A stretch of 64,000 nucleotides of DNA, from assembly GCA_910575505.1 (NCBI GenBank), contig CAJTFK010000021.1, forward strand, positions 1 through 64,000, written 5' to 3'. The notes under the pieces are model-generated. The model was not told the DNA's origin. It searched no databases and was given only the letters and a program-made list of their open reading frames with translations. Shown piece after piece: positions 47,904 to 56,559 of this stretch. Origin of the DNA: Oscillospiraceae bacterium. Lineage in GTDB: Bacteria > Bacillota > Clostridia > Oscillospirales > Oscillospiraceae. The first letter of the stretch is position 1. Each line of letters opens with the position of its first letter. The translations under genes and the position numbers were made by a program.

Positions 47904-48809
47904 ATGGCGGAGATGAAGCGAAATTTCAAGGACAGTGTGTTTACTTATCTGTTCAGTGAGCCAAAATACACCCGCGAACTGTACCTGTACCTGCATCCAG
48001 AGGACCAGAACGTAACTGAAGACGAATGCAGGCTCATCACGACGGAAAATATTCTGGCTATAGGGGAATATAATGACCTGGGCATTCAGGTTCGGGATAA
48101 GCTGATTCTCCTGGTTGAAGCCCAGAGCACATTGTCTCCCAATATGCCGTTGCGGATGCTGATGTATCTGACGTCGGCATACAAGGCGTATATCAAGGAG
48201 AATGATTTGTCCCTGTACTCGACCAAGGCCATGGTCATTCCCAGGCCGGAACTGTACATGGTCTATGCAGGAAATCAGGTCCACGTACCGGAGGTCATGC
48301 GGCTGGCTGACCTGTACGAAGGCCATGGCGATGCGGATGTAACCGTGAAGGTCCTGAGGGGCGAGGATGACAGCATCTTAGGCCAATATGTGGCATTCTG
48401 CAAGATAGCCGATGAACAGCGGGCTTTGTATGGGTTGACAAGAGAGACGATTCAAGAGACGATGCGGATTTGCCAGGAGCAAGGCATTCTAATACCGTTC
48501 CTGGCATCCAGGCGGAAGGAGGTCATCGATATTATGGAGATGCTGTTCAGTCAAGAAGAAGTTTGGGAGATGACCAAGCGGGAACTCGAAAAGGACGCCA
48601 GAAGAAAAGGTCGTCAAGAAGGGCGTCAAGAAGGGCGTCAAGAAGGACTCCAAGAAGGTCGTCAAGAAGGGCACCAAGAGCGTGATGCTCTTTATACCGA
48701 GCTTTTGAGGAAACTGGAGCCTCTGGGAAGAGGAAATGAACTGCTTGCCGCTATCATGGACAGAGCAAAGCTGTTTGACCTCGCGCACGAGTTCGGTCTC
48801 CAAGTCTGA
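47904..48809 (+). CDS. Rpn/PD-(D/E)XK nuclease-family transposase-like protein
   Basis: 301 aa; ATG 47904 with SD AGAGGTGAG (GTG 47895 is less likely). An N-terminal FKDSVFTYLFSEPKYTRELY is typical of the family. The nuclease core is NILAIGEYNDLGIQVRDKLI with LLVEAQST, matching the D...ExQ pattern of Rpn-type recombination-promoting nucleases. A C-terminal low-complexity tract of RQEG units (48600-48672 in DNA) precedes the last helical part; such tracts are common in these proteins and are prone to slippage. These genes are abundant in gut Firmicutes. The enzymes nick or cut DNA and may promote recombination. It is the last gene before attR. Confidence 0.8.
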   Translation: MAEMKRNFKDSVFTYLFSEPKYTRELYLYLHPEDQNVTEDECRLITTENILAIGEYNDLGIQVRDKLILLVEAQSTLSPNMPLRMLMYLTSAYKAYIKENDLSLYSTKAMVIPRPELYMVYAGNQVHVPEVMRLADLYEGHGDADVTVKVLRGEDDSILGQYVAFCKIADEQRALYGLTRETIQETMRICQEQGILIPFLASRRKEVIDIMEMLFSQEEVWEMTKRELEKDARRKGRQEGRQEGRQEGLQEGRQEGHQERDALYTELLRKLEPLGRGNELLAAIMDRAKLFDLAHEFGLQV

Positions 48810-48840
48810 CCTCTTAACTTCCCGGATTCACACCCCAAAA

Positions 48841-48871
48841 CTTACCCCAATTTACCCCTACAAATACCCCT
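48841..48871 (+). promoter_or_regulatory. Right arm-type recombinase-binding candidate
   Basis: TTACCCCTACAAATACCCCT at 48852-48871 (19/20 identical to 5051-5070), with an extra CTTACCCC at 48841 and CACACCCCA just before it. From 48872 to 48986 the sequence is AT-rich with no gene. Confidence 0.6.
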
Positions 48872-48986
48872 GACAGGATTGTGTCTATTTGTACGCATCT
48901 TACTTTTTTAAGCAAAATAGTTGCAAATATCCGCTTGAATTTACTTATTTGCACCCATTTTGCCCTCATACAGCGTTGCCTAGTAA

Positions 48987-49010
48987 TTCGAATCCCTCAG
49001 GGCGTACCAA
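48987..49010 (+). repeat. attR core: right copy of the 24-bp att repeat
   Basis: Exact copy of 4930-4953 without an upstream tRNA body. It marks the junction between element 1 and element 2. Confidence 0.9.
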
Positions 49011-49043
49011 AACCGCGGAAATTCGTTGAATTTCCGCGGTTTT
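49009..49043 (+). terminator. Terminator displaced from the tRNA by insertion
   Basis: A 15-bp stem AAAACCGCGGAAATT / AATTTCCGCGGTTTT starting at the att core. It probably terminated the tRNA before element 1 entered, either as original chromosome sequence or as the left end of element 2. Confidence 0.75.
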
Positions 49044-49130
49044 GCTTTTGATCTCTGTACTTTTTCAGGTGGTCGGATTTTGCGGTGGACAGTTGACCCA
49101 AGCCGTGACCCATACGGGAACTTGGAGCGG

Positions 49131-50276
49131 TCAGGGCTGGAGAGTACCGGAGAGGAAACTTCCCACCGCGTTTGCCGCCTGCTTCTGCATAGAGGTGGTT
49201 ACATGGGCGTAGGTGTCCAACGTAAACCCGGCGGAGTAATGGCCCGGCATGGCGGAGAGAGTTTTCACGTCCACCCCGTTTTGCAGGGCCAGCACCGAAA
49301 ATGTGTGACGAAGGTCGTGGAAGCGTATCCGCTCCAGTCCTGCCCGTTTCAGAACCCTTTGGAGCATGTGCAGAACGCTGTCCGGGGACATCGGGCCTCC
49401 GTATGGAGAGGGGAATACGTACTCGTCTTTCTGCTCCATGCCTTTAAGGACTTTGACAGCATCCGCGCCTATTGCAATATTGCGGTAAGAGTTTTTCGTT
49501 TTCAGAGGGGCTTCTACGATCTTCCCATTCTGTCGGAGGACCTGTCGCCGGACATGGATGATGCCCTTGTCCAGATCAATGTCGCTCCATTTCAACCCCA
49601 GCAGTTCTCCCCGCCTGAGGCCAGTTGCGAGGTCGATGTAGTAGAGCTCGAACACGCCGCTGCGCCGGGCCTCCTCGAAGAAGGCGCCCAGACTTTCCGG
49701 CGGCAGAATTTTCATTTCCTTCCTCTCCAGCTTTGGCAGGACACAGCCCTTGGTTGGATTACTGGGAATCAGCCGCTGTTCTACGGCGCAGTTCAGGGCG
49801 GAGGAGATCATCTGGTTGATGTTGCGTACCGTCTTGACGCTGAGGCCCTTGGGCTTGCTGCGGGACTCCGTGCATTCCACCCTGCCGTTCTCCAGCAGGT
49901 GTTTGTATAACCTCTGGAGGTTCATCGCCGTCAGCTTTTCCAGAGGAATATCCCCGAGGGCAGGCTTGATGTGGTTTTCAATAAAACCCTGGTAGGTCTT
50001 GTGGGACGAGGGGCGAACTTGCAGCTTGGCATAGTTCTCCATCCAGGTGTCCAGCCACTGGCCTACAGTGTAGCGCTCTGTCCGCAGGGACTGGACGCCG
50101 CTCTTCTCAATTGCCGCCTTGAGTTTCTCCTTGACCTCCGCCTGAGTTTTGCCGAGGACGTTTTTGTAGATCACCTTTCCGGTTACCGGGTCGCGCCCTG
50201 CTGTGTAGCGTCCCTCCCAGCGGCCATCCTTTCGCTTGCGGATACTCCCCTCGCCGTTTGCCCTGCGTTTTGCCAT
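49131..50276 (-). CDS. int: Tyrosine recombinase / integrase of element 2
   Basis: 381 aa; ATG 50276 (MAKRRANGEGSIRKRKDGRW) after AAAGGAGG. AP2-like arm-binding domain (residues about 5-50), core-binding domain, and catalytic domain with Arg in ATGLRRGELLGLKW, HDLRH, His in MPGHYSAG and Tyr in TLDTYAHV. It has the same architecture as the element-1 integrase but is clearly a different protein. It lies 120 bp from the att copy, pointing towards it, as expected for an element that used the same tRNA-Arg site earlier. It may still be active even though its element has decayed. Confidence 0.93.
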   Translation of the reverse strand: MAKRRANGEGSIRKRKDGRWEGRYTAGRDPVTGKVIYKNVLGKTQAEVKEKLKAAIEKSGVQSLRTERYTVGQWLDTWMENYAKLQVRPSSHKTYQGFIENHIKPALGDIPLEKLTAMNLQRLYKHLLENGRVECTESRSKPKGLSVKTVRNINQMISSALNCAVEQRLIPSNPTKGCVLPKLERKEMKILPPESLGAFFEEARRSGVFELYYIDLATGLRRGELLGLKWSDIDLDKGIIHVRRQVLRQNGKIVEAPLKTKNSYRNIAIGADAVKVLKGMEQKDEYVFPSPYGGPMSPDSVLHMLQRVLKRAGLERIRFHDLRHTFSVLALQNGVDVKTLSAMPGHYSAGFTLDTYAHVTTSMQKQAANAVGSFLSGTLQP

Positions 50277-50418
50277 AGCATATCGCCTCCTTTGGCAGCA
50301 ACACACAATACCAGCACCTCGCGGAAATATCCAGCGGCTATATGTGGTGTTATCAAAAAATTCGCATTTGCTGGTTTGGAGCTTCTCGTTGGATACAGCG
50401 ATGCAGATTTTCGACTCG

Positions 50419-51913
50419 TCACATGGACATCGGCGGACCCTGGTAGTCCTCATGATCGTCCGCCTTATGTCCCATGGCGATTTTCTTCTCACGGATTCGC
50501 CGCATGGGCTTGCTCTCCACGTGACTGGCCGCCGGATTGGGTGGTAGAAGCGTCTCCCGGAAAATGTTGCTCATGTGGTGGAAAAGCCTTACAGTACCGA
50601 GGAGAACAGACGGGTCGCGTTGACGATGGTCCAGGCGGAACTGAGCGTAGCTGTTGCCCTGATCGGCAGACTGCGCCAGCCAGTACTCCGCCACTCCCTG
50701 AGCCTGTACCACCTCTTTCCCCTGGAGGTACAACTAACCGTAAGAGGAATATGCGAACTCCTTCGGCTCATCATCTTGTTGGATACCAACATCCTCAAAA
50801 CTGACTGCGCCGCATCGGATGCGTTCCGCCTCACGGACGACGGCGTTCTTGATCGCCCGAAACTCTTTCACCTGAGAAAGCGGAGGACGTATTCTCTCCC
50901 GCTCGGAATAAAAATCCTCCACCTGACACTGGAGCCGCCACCACAGTTCGTAGCACTTTTCCACCCCCGGAAGTTTCGCCAGTTCATCCAAGACAGCATC
51001 CACCTGAACCTTGACTTGCTTTTTCAAATAGCCGTAGACTTTCTTGCCCTTGACGCTCTCCAAGGACTTGACCAGTTCCAGCATCTTTGCTTCCAGTACA
51101 GGACTGTCGCAGAACTCCGAGCGCATACGCTTTGCCCGTTCCAGCATAGCCTTGCGGCTTTGCCGTACCAGCTCGTCTCCGGACGAGCTCTTTTGCTCGT
51201 AGAGGCGCGGCAGTTCGCCCTGAAAATATCCCGAGTGTGCTCTGACTTGATTTTGCGGATGCCGTCTTGGTTTAAATACGCCTGCCCCGACTTCGCTGAC
51301 CAGGCCATCATATGAACATGAGGGTGATGGCCCTCGTCGTGGAAGGCGGCGTACCAACGGAAATCAGCGGTCGGAATATTCATAGTGGCGGCGATTTCGT
51401 TGCGGTAGGTGCGGAGCAGATTCCGCCAAGCCTTCGTGTTATCATAACTGAGGCGCTCGCCATCCGCCCGCTTAAGGGAAACGATGTGCGTCCAGATGTT
51501 GCCTGAATATTCGCCCAACTCTGTCATCGCTTTTTCAAGATCAACCGTATCCTCATCGCCGAACAGTCCGTGACTGCCCACCCGTTCCGCCCGTGGACGG
51601 ATAGCGATGTACTTCATTAGACTTCGGACCGGCTGACTTCTGGCCGGTGATTTTCCAATACAGAGAATATGAACTCTGAGGCGTGATACCTGGTTGGCTC
51701 TTCCGTGTATTCCGCGTACTGCGCTGACGTTTTACTGTCCGGGAAATCTTTCGTCAGTTTTTTGATGAGTTGTTCCTGTTTGTGCGTCAGCGGACGGTCA
51801 TCCGGCAGGAGCTCCACACGTTCACGGGTGGCGATGTACCGAAGGAAGCCGGCGGCATTCCTGCCGCCGGAGCCGCCTTTGAAGCAGGGGCTCTTGACGA
51901 TCAGTCTTGCCAC
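50419..51913 (-). pseudogene. MobP-type relaxase, frameshifted
   Basis: The N-terminal segment is 51913-51617 (MARLIVKSPCFKGGSGGRNA, LRYIATRERVELL), ending in TAA. The frame then shifts to 51617-about 51210 (MKYIAIRPRAERVGSHGLFG, WYAAFHDEGHHPHVHMMAWS with the HxH metal motif) and shifts again to about 51215-50734 (LYEQKSSSGDELVRQSRKAM). The tail at 50733-50419 has Sel1-like repeats and an RRIREKKIAMGHKADDHEDY segment. Together these form one relaxase that nicks oriT in mobilisable elements of Firmicutes, now broken in at least three places. It is therefore inactive unless the frameshifts are sequencing errors. Confidence 0.8.
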
Positions 51914-52320
51914 TCGTCCTCATCCTTCCAACCCTCCCATGCGTATTTCTCCAAAGAAATCCGGCCATTGGTCCGCTTCACGTTGTTCACGCTCTCCGCC
52001 CGGCGGCGCAGGCCCTCCTCGCTGAACCGAAGACCGTCCGCCAAGATGCCGGCCATCATATCCGCTTCTACCGACTGCCTGAAGGACAGCGAGGAGAGAC
52101 GGCCCTCCAGCTTCCCCAGCCGGCCATCCACGTAGGATTTTAGGGCTGTCGGGAGAAAATCTCCGGCATTATCCGCCTCTAAATAATCCAGATAAAATCC
52201 GATTGCCTTTTCCGCCAGCTCGTTCATACTGCGGCATCCGGATTTCCTGTACGCTGTGTGCAGCCGGTAGCTTATCGCCGGGGACACCCGCAAACTCAGC
52301 CGCTCTTTCTCATTGCTCAT
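51901..52320 (-). CDS. Relaxosome accessory protein (MobC-like)
   Basis: 139 aa; ATG 52320 (MSNEKERLSLRVSPAISYRL) after GGAGG. The N-terminus resembles a ribbon-helix-helix or related DNA-binding unit (RLSLRVSPAISYRLHTAYRK, SMNELAEKAIGFYLDYL), followed by helical segments. Its 3' end overlaps the relaxase start by 13 bases, the usual accessory-relaxase order in mobilisable elements. It would help the relaxase recognise oriT, but its partner is broken here. Confidence 0.65.
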   Translation of the reverse strand: MSNEKERLSLRVSPAISYRLHTAYRKSGCRSMNELAEKAIGFYLDYLEADNAGDFLPTALKSYVDGRLGKLEGRLSSLSFRQSVEADMMAGILADGLRFSEEGLRRRAESVNNVKRTNGRISLEKYAWEGWKDEDEWQD

Positions 52321-52339
52321 AAAACCTCCGATTTTCGCC

Positions 52340-52907
52340 GTCCGCCCGGTGCAGAGCCTTCTGCCCCAGAGAGTGTGCCTGGCAGAAGGCCTCCCGGCAG
52401 GCGCTGAGGCTGTCGTCATCCAGCCGCAGGCCCGGGGCGTCCACTCCCGTCCCATAGCCCATTCCTATGAAGCGCTGGGACTCGTTAAACGTGAACCACC
52501 GGCGCACCCGGCCCCGGAACAGCTCCGCCATTTTCTCCGCGCAGGCCTCAAAGCGCCGGGCGGTCTCCGGGTTCTGCCAGCCGCCCTGCCGCTGCAATGC
52601 CTGGGGAAGGTCCCTGTGGAACAACGTTACCCAAGGCTGTATCCCCTCTTCCGGAAGGCCGTCCACCGAGTCACTGTAGCAGCTCACCCCCGCCTGGTTC
52701 CAGTGTTCGCCGCCCCCGGTGTCCACCTGGGGCCAGGCGGTGGAAAATCGATAGGCATAAAGTCCTATCTCCTACATGATGGCAACGTCATCACGCCGGC
52801 GGTAATAGGCGTCGGTGGCAGCATCGCCATTATCTCCCCATTTGAACTTTTCACAGGTGTGGGGAAATACATCCCAAATACTCTCTCCCCAGCCGTCATC
52901 TTTCATG
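52340..52907 (-). pseudogene. GH1 beta-glucosidase fragment with in-frame stop
   Basis: On the minus strand from about 52907: DDGWGESIWDVFPHTCEKFK, GDAATDAYYRRRDDVAIM, a TAG stop at 52774-52772, then EIGLYAYRFSTAWPQVD, IQPWVTLFHRDLPQALQRQG, RVRRWFTFNESQ. These are consecutive conserved blocks of family 1 glycosidases, including the NE(x) acid-base region. The first 20-25 residues and everything after about residue 190 are missing, the latter where the mobilisable element begins. It is a decayed chromosomal gene next to the sugar operon, truncated at the edge of element 2. Confidence 0.8.
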
Positions 52908-52938
52908 GCGACTCAATCTGACACGAGACGGAGACAGT

Positions 52939-52970
52939 TCCCCCAGGCGGGCGTGAGCCAGCCTGGGGGA
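52939..52970 (-). terminator. Operon terminator
   Basis: TCCCCCAGGC (52939-52948) and GCCTGGGGGA (52961-52970) just beyond the 3' end of the MsmK-type gene. Confidence 0.7.
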
Positions 52971-53027
52971 ATCATTGACGCGGCAGAGTATATCATGCCG
53001 TCTGTGGGCGATCAAACGCTCCTGCGG

Positions 53028-54218
53028 TTAAAACTCCAGGTTCTTTCCGTCCTGGCCGAAGACATGGCAGACGTTGCCGCTGAACGTCAGATTCATCTTG
53101 TCCCCGGCGTGGAAGGAGTCGATGTGGGTTCCTGTGGCGTCCATGGTAGGCACAATCACTACCACGTCCCGGCCCTCGGCATTGGTGTGGAAATGGACCT
53201 CGCTGCCCATCATTTCCGAGACCTCCACCTTGGCGGTAAGGGTGTTGCCGGGCTGCTTGGCCAGCACCATGTGGCTGGGCCGGACGCCCAGGGTGATGGC
53301 CTGGGGCTGGACGCCCTGAGCCGCCAGGTTCTTCTGCTTGTCGCCGGACAGCTCCACCTTGCAGCCGCCTACGCTGACGAAGTATTTGCCGCCCTCGCAG
53401 AGGAGCCTGGCGTCGAAGAAGTTCATCTGGGGCATTCCGATGAAGCCCGCCACGAACAGGTTCGCCGGATGGTCGAAGACCTCCTGGGGGGTGCCGATCT
53501 GCTGGATGAAGCCGTCCTTCATGATGACGATCCGGTCGCCCAGGGTCATGGCCTCCGTTTGGTCGTGGGTGACATAGATAAAGGTCGTATTGATTTTCTG
53601 GCGCAGCTTGATGATCTCGGCGCGCATCTGGTTGCGGAGCTTGGCGTCCAGGTTGGAGAGGGGCTCGTCCATGAGAAGCACCTTGGGCTCCCGGACGATG
53701 GCCCGGCCAATGGCCACCCGCTGGCGCTGGCCGCCGGAGAGGGCCTTGGGCTTGCGGTCCAGGTACTGGGTGATGTCCAGGGTCTCCGCCGCTTCCTTCA
53801 CCCGGCGGTCAATCTCCGCCTTGTCCACCTTCCGCAGCTTCAGGGGAAAAGCCATGTTCTCGTAAACCGTCATATGGGGATAGAGGGCATAGCTCTGGAA
53901 GACCATGGCGATGTCCCGGTTTTTGGGCTCTACGTCGTTGACCAGCTGGCCGTCGATGTACAGCTCGCCGCCGGAGATCTCCTCCAGGCCGGCAACCATC
54001 CGCAGCGTGGTGGACTTGCCGCAGCCGGAGGGGCCGACGAGTACAATGAACTCCTTGTCCTTGATGTCCAGATTGAACTTCTGGACGGCAATGACACCCT
54101 CGGCAGTCACCTGGAGATTGACTTTCTTCTCGGTGTCTCCGGCCTTCTTCTTGCCTTTTTTCTGTCCGCCGCTGTGGGGATAGATTTTGGTAATGCCCTT
54201 TAAATTCAAACTTGCCAT
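53028..54218 (-). CDS. Sugar ABC transporter ATP-binding protein (MsmK/UgpC type)
   Basis: 396 aa; ATG 54218 ([20 protein letters not shown]), chosen because the longer frame is Pro/Arg-rich non-coding. Walker [12 protein letters not shown]-loop [12 protein letters not shown], signature [15 protein letters not shown], Walker [18 protein letters not shown]-loop [10 protein letters not shown], then the C-terminal OB/TOBE regulatory domain ([21 protein letters not shown]). A Lys-rich insertion of about 25 residues ([14 protein letters not shown]) near residue 20 is not usual for MsmK. It energises import by the two permeases 6.5 kb upstream. As last gene of the operon it may also serve other CUT1 transporters. 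Confidence 0.92.
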   Translation of the reverse strand: MASLNLKGITKIYPHSGGQKKGKKKAGDTEKKVNLQVTAEGVIAVQKFNLDIKDKEFIVLVGPSGCGKSTTLRMVAGLEEISGGELYIDGQLVNDVEPKNRDIAMVFQSYALYPHMTVYENMAFPLKLRKVDKAEIDRRVKEAAETLDITQYLDRKPKALSGGQRQRVAIGRAIVREPKVLLMDEPLSNLDAKLRNQMRAEIIKLRQKINTTFIYVTHDQTEAMTLGDRIVIMKDGFIQQIGTPQEVFDHPANLFVAGFIGMPQMNFFDARLLCEGGKYFVSVGGCKVELSGDKQKNLAAQGVQPQAITLGVRPSHMVLAKQPGNTLTAKVEVSEMMGSEVHFHTNAEGRDVVVIVPTMDATGTHIDSFHAGDKMNLTFSGNVCHVFGQDGKNLEF

Positions 54219-54416
54219 AACACCCGGCCCTGACGAAGGGACCTCCGCCTCCTTCGCCTCGCCCCGGTCAAGGGGCTTTACGACAGGTCTCCACACTGCC
54301 GCACCGCGAGCCGCCGCGGTCTTCCTCCTTTTTCAGGCGCCGGCCGCTGTAAGCGTGGAGCAGCGTGCCGGCCCTTTTTTATTTGCACACCCTCTCGGGA
54401 AACGGAATCACGATGC
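54219..54416. other. Intergenic gap within the operon
   Basis: About 200 bases without a gene between the isomerase and the ATPase. GCCGGCCGCTG-type inverted segments near 54340-54375 could attenuate or allow separate expression. Confidence 0.45.
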
Positions 54417-55895
54417 TCAGCGGAAGGGGTTCTCCGTGGGATAAGGCAGGCTCTTGGGCTGGTTGTAGGCGATATCCTGAATCCCAAGGAACTTGAACAC
54501 CTCGAACAGCGCCTTGCCGTAGTGCCCGAAGGCCACGGCCCCGTGGTGGGGATAGCGCTTCTGGATGAGCACATGGCGGTAGAACCGGCCCATCTCGGGA
54601 ATAGCGAACACGCCGATGCCGCCGAAGCTGCCCGTGGCCACCGGCAGCACCTCGCCCTGGGCGATGTAGGACCGGAGATTCCCGTCACTGTCGCACTGGA
54701 GGCGGTAGAAGGTGATATCGCTGGCGGCGATGTCGCCCTCCAGGGTGCCCCGGGTGAAGTCGGGTTCGCCGCCGTTTTCCAGCAGGCGGTTCTGGATGAG
54801 CTGATATTTGACGGCCCGGTCCGCGCACAGCTTGCAGGCGGGGGTGTTGCCGCAGTGGAAGCCCATGAAGGTATCCGTCAGCTGATAGTCAAACTTACCC
54901 TTGATCTGCTCCGCCCACAACCGGGCGGGGACGGAGTTGTTGATGTCCAGCAGAGTCACCGTGTCCCCGGAGACGCACATGCCGATGTACTCACTGAGCG
55001 CGCCGTAGATGTCCACCTCACAGGCAACCGGGATGCCCCGGCTCACCAGACGGGAGTTCACATAGCAGGGCTCAAAGCCGAACTGGCTGGGAAACGCGGG
55101 CCAGCACTTGTCCGCGAAGGCCACGTACTTCCGGGCCCCTTTGTGCTTCTCCGCCCAGTCCAGCAGCGTCAGCTCAAACTGGGCCATCCGCTCGCCCAGA
55201 TCGGGGTAGTAGCGGCCCTCGCCCATCTCGGCGGCCATTTCCGCGCAGACCGCCGGGATGCGGGGATCACCGGCGTGCTCCCGGTAGCTCACCAGCAGGT
55301 CCAGCTCGGAGTTCTCCTCCACCTCTACGCCCAGCTCGTACAGGCCCTTGATGGGGGCGTTGCAGGCAAAAAAATCCTGAGGCCGGGGGCCGAAGGTGAT
55401 GATTTTCAAATTCTTCACGCCGATGACGGCCCGGGCGATGGGAACAAACCCGGCGATCATTCCGGCGACGTCCTCCGCCGTGCCCACGGGGTACTCGGGG
55501 ATATAGCCCTTGAGATGCCGCATCCCCAGGTTATAGGAGCAGTTCAGCATCCCGCAGTAGGCGTCGCCCCGTCCGTTGATCAGGTCCCCGTCCCCCTCGG
55601 CGGCAGCCACAAACATGCAGGGGCCGTCAAAATTCCGGGCAATCAGCGTCTCCGGCGTCTCGGGGCCGAAGTTGCCCAGGAACACCACCAGGGCGTTGCA
55701 GCCCTGGGCTTTCACGTCCTCCACGGCTTTCAGCATTCCCTGCTCGTTTTCCACCGTGACAGGGCACTCGTACAGCTCGCCGGAACAGGCGGCCTTGACG
55801 GCGGCCCGGCGCTTCTCGCTCAGGGCGACGGGAAAACAGTCCCGGGAGACGGCGACGAGGCCCAGCTTTACCTCGGGAATATTGGTCAATTGCAT
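54417..55895 (-). CDS. L-fucose/arabinose isomerase-fold ketol isomerase
   Basis: 492 aa; ATG 55895 (MQLTNIPEVKLGLVAVSRDC) after AAAGGAGGA. The FucI-like fold is recognisable: LVVFLGNFGPETPETL, IITFGPRPQDFF, and the metal ligands expected in ACEVDIYGAL (Glu), TLLDINN (Asp) and RYPHHGAVAFGHYG (His). It interconverts an aldose and ketose with Mn2+; the exact sugar (fucose, arabinose or another pentose) cannot be settled by sequence. Paired with a xylulokinase and a GH3 glycosidase in the same operon, it should feed a phosphorylated ketopentose into the pentose phosphate pathway. Confidence 0.8.
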   Translation of the reverse strand: MQLTNIPEVKLGLVAVSRDCFPVALSEKRRAAVKAACSGELYECPVTVENEQGMLKAVEDVKAQGCNALVVFLGNFGPETPETLIARNFDGPCMFVAAAEGDGDLINGRGDAYCGMLNCSYNLGMRHLKGYIPEYPVGTAEDVAGMIAGFVPIARAVIGVKNLKIITFGPRPQDFFACNAPIKGLYELGVEVEENSELDLLVSYREHAGDPRIPAVCAEMAAEMGEGRYYPDLGERMAQFELTLLDWAEKHKGARKYVAFADKCWPAFPSQFGFEPCYVNSRLVSRGIPVACEVDIYGALSEYIGMCVSGDTVTLLDINNSVPARLWAEQIKGKFDYQLTDTFMGFHCGNTPACKLCADRAVKYQLIQNRLLENGGEPDFTRGTLEGDIAASDITFYRLQCDSDGNLRSYIAQGEVLPVATGSFGGIGVFAIPEMGRFYRHVLIQKRYPHHGAVAFGHYGKALFEVFKFLGIQDIAYNQPKSLPYPTENPFR

Positions 55896-55911
55896 AGAAT
55901 CTTCCTCCTTT

Positions 55912-56547
55912 TCAAAGATCGTTTTTGATATCAATGTTTTCACCTGTCAGGCCCACCCAGGCCCCCTGTCCGGCCTCGCCGGAGTCCGGATGCGCCAGCA
56001 GCCATTTGTTTTTCGCCCACAGGCGGTCATCCTCCGCGTTCAGCGGCGTGAGGATAGGCCTGGCCTCGTTGGTGCCCCTGGGCAGCGCCACCGCCACCCG
56101 GAACCCCTTTGCCCCATCCACATGGCAGGGGGCGTAGTGCAGCGTCGTGGCGTAGACCTCCACCACCGCCCCGGCAGGGACCCGGAAGGCCCGGACACAG
56201 GCGGTATCCAGCCGGCCGTCCACCGTTTCCTCCTGTTTCGCCAGCAGGAGAATGAAGTCCGACGCTCCGATGTTGACCTCGCTGTCCCGATGGTACTCCA
56301 GGCAGTTGAGCCTGGTATTGCGGCCCCAGCACATGCCGATTTGTACCGGCATTCCGCCGTAGGCGTGGTCCCGCAGCTGGCCGAAGAGGGCGCTCTGCTC
56401 CAAAGAGGCGATGGACGGCTCATAGGCCGTGCCCTCCTCCGGCAGAGGAATGTTTTCCATAGCCCGGAGCAGCTCCGCCGTGTCATAGCCGGTGAGCACC
56501 TGGCCGCAGGCCCGGAAGGCAGGACTGTAAACAGATTCAATCTTCAT
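55912..56547 (-). CDS. DUF4867 (cupin-like) sugar-utilisation protein
   Basis: 211 aa; SD AAAGGAGGA, ATG 56547. Conserved DUF4867 blocks: KIESVYSPAFRACGQVLTGY, GGMPVQIGMCWGRNTRLNC, LEYHRDSEVNIGASDFILLL, VPAGAVVEVYATTLHYAPCH. The His/Glu pattern (EYHRDSE, HYAPCH) fits a metal-binding cupin, possibly a sugar isomerase or epimerase; the family is usually found in pentose or ketose operons. It lies 16 bp from the isomerase and 12 bp from xylulokinase, so it belongs to the same pathway. Confidence 0.8.
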   Translation of the reverse strand: MKIESVYSPAFRACGQVLTGYDTAELLRAMENIPLPEEGTAYEPSIASLEQSALFGQLRDHAYGGMPVQIGMCWGRNTRLNCLEYHRDSEVNIGASDFILLLAKQEETVDGRLDTACVRAFRVPAGAVVEVYATTLHYAPCHVDGAKGFRVAVALPRGTNEARPILTPLNAEDDRLWAKNKWLLAHPDSGEAGQGAWVGLTGENIDIKNDL

Positions 56548-56559
56548 GGGGTTCCTCCT

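Noticed and set aside
48600..48672. Short tandem repeat resembling a CRISPR or VNTR (GTCAAGAAGGG units)
   Set aside because: It has no spacers and lies inside the Rpn-type gene, encoding RQEG units known from this family.
52815..54203. Long plus-strand frame opposite the MsmK-type gene (and similar long frames opposite the isomerase, GH3 and permeases)
   Set aside because: They mirror well-supported genes on the other strand, and their composition fits antisense shadows of GC-rich codons.
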